Assembly (NCBI GenBank): GCA_035236585.1
Contig: CP141135.1
Coordinates: 10,326,001 to 10,390,000 of the forward strand
Length of the DNA: 64,000 bases
Reading direction: 5' to 3'
Source of the DNA: Warburgia ugandensis
Lineage: Eukaryota; Streptophyta; Magnoliopsida; Canellales; Canellaceae
Both the position numbers and the translations under genes were made by a program. Numbering within the stretch: position 1 is the first letter of the stretch; each line of letters opens with the position of its first letter. The notes under the pieces are model-generated. The model had not been told where the DNA came from and ran no database searches. It saw only the letters and a list, made by a program, of their open reading frames with translations. Of the stretch, positions 60,550 to 64,000 are shown piece after piece.

Positions 60550-61220
60550 TGTTAAGTGTTTAATTTTGGTCAAAATTCTCCTAATTTAGCGTTCAATTAG
60601 ATCATCTAACCGTTCAATTTTACAAAACTTAGCTTGATTTTGAATATAAATCCAATTGACCATCCAAACCTTAATTCGTCAAAATCAACGGTCAGATGAT
60701 CATTAGAGTTCATTAGATGACTAATGTGCGGTTCAGATGATTCTAATTTAGTCTTTTCTTTTGCAGATCAACCAAAGGACGCACGGATAGATACGAGTAA
60801 AAGATAACAGTGCAGATCAGCTTAAAGGGTGATGGATGGACCAGATCACCCATGGAGATGGATGGAATAAAAATGGACAAAATGGAAAGAACAACTCCTT
60901 CCCCCACTTCTTTCTTTCCTTTTCTTCCTCTTTCTTTTTTCTTCCTTTTTCCTTTTCCTTTTCCTCTTTCCCTTCCTTTTTCTCTTTTCCTTTTCTTTCT
61001 TTTCTTTCTTTCCTTTTCTTTTTCCTCTTCCTCTTTTCTTTCTTTCCTTTTCCTTTTCCTTCTCTTTCCTTTTCCTTCTTTCCTTTTTCTTTTTCCTTTC
61101 CTCATTCTCACGTACCCAACTCTCCCTCCTTATATTTTTATCTTCCTCTCCCTTAAAGAGGAATCTGCTCTCTCTCTCTCTCTCTCTCTTTGCTTCTTTT
61201 CCCAGTCTTCTCCCCTCTTT

Positions 61221-61271
<51 letters not shown>

Positions 61272-62782
61272 TAACCCACTTCTTCTCCTCTCTTTCTCTC
61301 CCGTTTTTGTTTTTCTCCATGCCCCCAACTTCTCTGTTCCACCCCATAACAGCCCTCCATCCCATCATGTCCACCCTGTTCACTTAACATTCACCCACCA
61401 CACACATTCTCTCGCTTCAATCATCTCTCATCTTTGTTCACGTTTTCCTCCACCATTGATCTCTATCTCTCGCACCCATCCCTCTGCTATTGTCGCACAC
61501 CCCATCTTTTTGTTCTCCTTCCTCACAGTCCTATATCCATCGCACCACCGTCTCCACCCCAGCCCATCCCCATAGCCCTCTTCTTCAACCATCGCATGGT
61601 CAAGCAAGAGCCGGCTACGTTTCTAGACGACTCCCTGCACCAAAGGCGTCATTTTTCTCTCATTCTTTCTCCATGCTCCACACCGCACCATCCCAGCAAT
61701 CTCTCACTCCAGCATCAATCACCAAACCCATCATCAATCATCCCAAGCTACAACGAACCGCCGAGCATCCTCGGCACTCCTCTGTTCCCTTCGTTTTCCA
61801 CCCTTCCAAATCATCATCTACTTGAAGTAGACAATCCAATCCTTACTGCACCACACCAATTCCTCCCTGCTCACCATCGGTGGACCAAAGACACAGACCA
61901 ACCAATCCACTTCTCCAGGCTTCCATTGCCTTGCCCAACCGGAATTTCTAATCTTCAAACAAGACCGAGTCCGCCCCAGTGCCTCTTCCCTCCACAGATC
62001 TCCACCGGATGTTCTCCAGCCTTGGTTGAAGTTTGCCCCATCCTTTGCCTATCGTCTTTCTCTGTCTACCTGAAGCAGACAGACTGGTACGCAATCTGCA
62101 GAAGCCGGAAGACGCCCCATCTCCTCCGGTCAAGCTTTACCCGCGTTCTTCATTTACCCTCTTCTCCTGCCATCCTCTCCGGCGTGTCTCGCGTTGTCGA
62201 CGGCAAGGAGACTAGAAACCCAAGTCGGGTTTCCCTCTTTTTCCTCCTTCCTTCTCTTCTTTCCCTCTCCTCCTCTTCTCCCTCCTCCGGTCTTCTTCTT
62301 CACAGGGTTTTCGTCTGGTTTTTCTTAAAAACCAGATTTCCCATTTAATTCCCGTTTTACCCCTCCTCTTTAAACGAAATTACAAATCTGTTATTTCTAG
62401 TTTAATACCATCCATGTCCTCAGTTTAATACCGTCTGGGTCCCTAGTTTATTTACTTCTATGTCCTTGTGTTATTCCTGCCTGTTTTATCATCATTTTGA
62501 CTATCCAGTGACGGTGCAATCCAGACGAAGCTTATCCAGGACTGATCATTTTATTGCATTTTCTGTGTTTTTGGAATAAATAATTGTGTACATTGCAATA
62601 GTTGAATAAATTTGAATTTTATTTTATTGTTAGTTTAATTCTAGTATAGTTTTTGTTTTGGTTCTTTTATTAATTAGATTTTATTGAAAACTCCATTTTA
62701 AATCAAGTCCTCGTGGGATCGACCCGTACTTGCATAAGCTACCCTACAATAGCCCGTGCACTTGCGGTAAAACAACTCAACA
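60550..62782 (+). repeat. Athila-like 3' LTR
   Basis: 2233 bp, near-identical to 49817-52018. Most differences lie in the CT and TTTCC tracts and in a few local clusters. Confidence 0.95.
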
Positions 62783-63589
62783 GGCTGGCAGGAGGAGAAA
62801 AGAGGGGGTGGTGTGGTTGTGCCTGCCTTCTACAATTCACCCAAGGCGGGTTAGAAGAAAGTTGGAGAGGAGAAGAGAGAGACGTTAGGAGAGAAGGGTG
62901 GTGGAAGAGAGGAGAAGAAGAGGTTGGGAAAAAGAGGAAGATCCTTAGAGGAGAGAATAGGATGGTGTGATAAAGACGTTGAGAGAAGGAGAAGAAAAGT
63001 AAGGAAAGTGGGTACGTGAGAGTGAGAGTGAGGAAAGGAAAAAGAAAAGGAAAGAAGGAAAAAGAAAAGGAAAAGGAAGGAAAGAAGGAAAAAGAAAAGA
63101 AAGAGAAAAGGAAGGAAAGAGGAAAAAGGAAAAGGAGGAAAAAGAAAAGAAAGGAAAGAAGGAAAAATGAAAAGGAGGAAAAAGAAAAGAAAAGGAAAGA
63201 AAGAAGTGGGGGAAAGGGTTTCCTTTTTCTCCATGATTTTAAATTTAGCTCCATTGTCTTCTAGGAAACTATCATATCCATCTTCATGGGTGATCTGGTC
63301 CATCCATTGCCCTCTAAGATGATTTGCACCGTTATCTTTTAATCATAGCCGTCCGTGTGTCCTTTAGTTGATCTGCAAAAGAAAAGACTAAATTAGAATC
63401 ATCTGAACCATACATTAGTCATCTAATGAGTTCTAATGATCATCTGACCGTTGATTTTGAAAAATTAAGATTTAGATGGTCAATTGGATTTAAATTCAAA
63501 ATCAAGCTAAGTTTTGTAAAATTGAACGGTTAGATGATCTAATTGAATGCTAAATTAGGGGTATTTAGACCAAAATTGAACACTTAACA
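62783..63589 (-). mobile_element. Older LTR fragment B2, outer (5') part
   Basis: Minus-strand LTR start TGTTAAGTGTTCAATTTTGG at 63589 reading leftward through the TTTCC-type tract (as GGAAA on plus, 63030-63210) to the insertion point at 62783. It matches B1 (47485-48235) at roughly 93-95% by eye and continues at 49816 across the Athila-like insertion. A PPT-like ggttggggggtg (minus) lies outside it at 63590-63602. Confidence 0.85.
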
Positions 63590-63602
63590 CACCCCCCAAC
63601 CA

Positions 63603-64000
63603 CATTAAAGTAGTGCCACAAGAAGATATGTTGAGATGCTCAAATATGAACAATGAAATTCTCTTTATGCACATATGGAGCCAGAGGAACTAGCAATGCA
63701 TCCATTAGACTACCCACTCAAGAAAATTTCCAGTATACCAAGTCATATCATAAACGGGCAAACATGTAGGGAGTTCAAAGCCCCAAACCCATCCTTGCAA
63801 CCTATATGCTACCATCACTGTACAATAACACTACTAGAAGACATTCAAGGAGATAGTTAAGCTGTAGTGATTGGATTACAGCATATAACATTTCTTTTGG
63901 GAATGATAGAACCTAGTAAATAGAAACAGGACAACTTATCAAATGAAGCATGCCAATGATCCACCATGCCCATATATGGTGTCAAAAAGGCAAAGATGGC
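63603..64000. other. Intergenic to window end
   Basis: One 61-codon frame (63675-63860) without recognisable domain. It shows no similarity by eye to the internal region of the Athila-like element, although an LTR-proximal tract borders it. Confidence 0.45.

Larger units (their letters stand above)
49817..62782 (+). mobile_element. Athila-like Ty3/gypsy retrotransposon fossil
   Basis: An element of 12,966 bp with long LTRs (49817-52018 and 60550-62782) and a perfect 5-bp target duplication, ggctg (49812-49816 and 62783-62787). The primer site complements tRNA-Asp, which is typical of the Athila lineage; RT sequence (FLDGYSGYNQIEIAPEDQEK) agrees. Order is leader, gag, protease, RT, RNase H, integrase, then about 1.7 kb without a recognisable gene before the 3' LTR; Athila relatives often carry an env-like frame there and none is seen. 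No chromodomain was seen. The coding region is broken, with about six breaks. LTRs differ by only about 1-2%, so insertion is recent, perhaps under a million years at grass-like rates. Confidence 0.95.

Noticed and set aside
61434-62348. 304-codon open frame in the 3' LTR
   Set aside because: Pro/Ser-rich reading of LTR sequence. The near-identical 5' LTR does not keep the frame open over the same length.

Overview
This is a 64 kb piece of a repeat-rich flowering-plant nuclear genome. The evidence is one intron-containing host gene with plant features, a plant-type nuclear tRNA-Phe, several SINEs that match the Au SINE family of angiosperms, Ty1/copia and Athila-like Ty3/gypsy elements with plant primer sites, and a Mutator-like element carrying pieces of plant genes. 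The species cannot be read from the sequence. Gene density is very low: one intact protein gene and one tRNA gene are supported.

Layout. 1-1718: decayed RTE-type LINE that runs in from the left window edge. 1719-12973: intergenic DNA with two foldback elements (3925-4252, 6688-7074), SINE copies, a duplicated 0.2 kb segment and tRNA-Phe(GAA) at 10276-10348. 12974-14944: a non-autonomous Mutator-like element (Pack-MULE type) with 9-bp target duplications and ~280-bp inverted ends, enclosing a fragment of a KUP/HAK potassium transporter and a second gene-like fragment with splice sites. 19575-21499 (minus): a three-exon thaumatin-like protein gene with signal peptide, 16 cysteines and a hydrophobic C-terminal tail; its TATA box is at 21602-21608. 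21609-34693: intergenic DNA with SINEs, a decayed retroelement remnant (28640-30550) and a third foldback (33668-34006).

34694-37762: a longer RTE LINE copy with three 69-bp 5' repeats. 38012-43078 (minus): a complete-length but broken Ty1/copia fossil with ~288-bp LTRs. 43084-47484: tandem duplications, one more SINE and a short recurrent motif. 47485-63589: a nest of related LTR sequences. Two older LTR pieces face each other (47485-48385 plus; 48600-49816 joined to 62783-63589, minus), and a young 13-kb Athila-like element (49817-62782) sits inside the second one, with a perfect 5-bp target duplication.

The host genes do not form a pathway. The window mainly records successive insertions: RTE LINEs and the decayed retroelement look oldest, SINEs inserted later (one inside that remnant), then the copia element (LTRs differ by ~5-6%), and most recently the Athila-like element (LTRs differ by ~1-2%). 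All percentages are estimates by eye.
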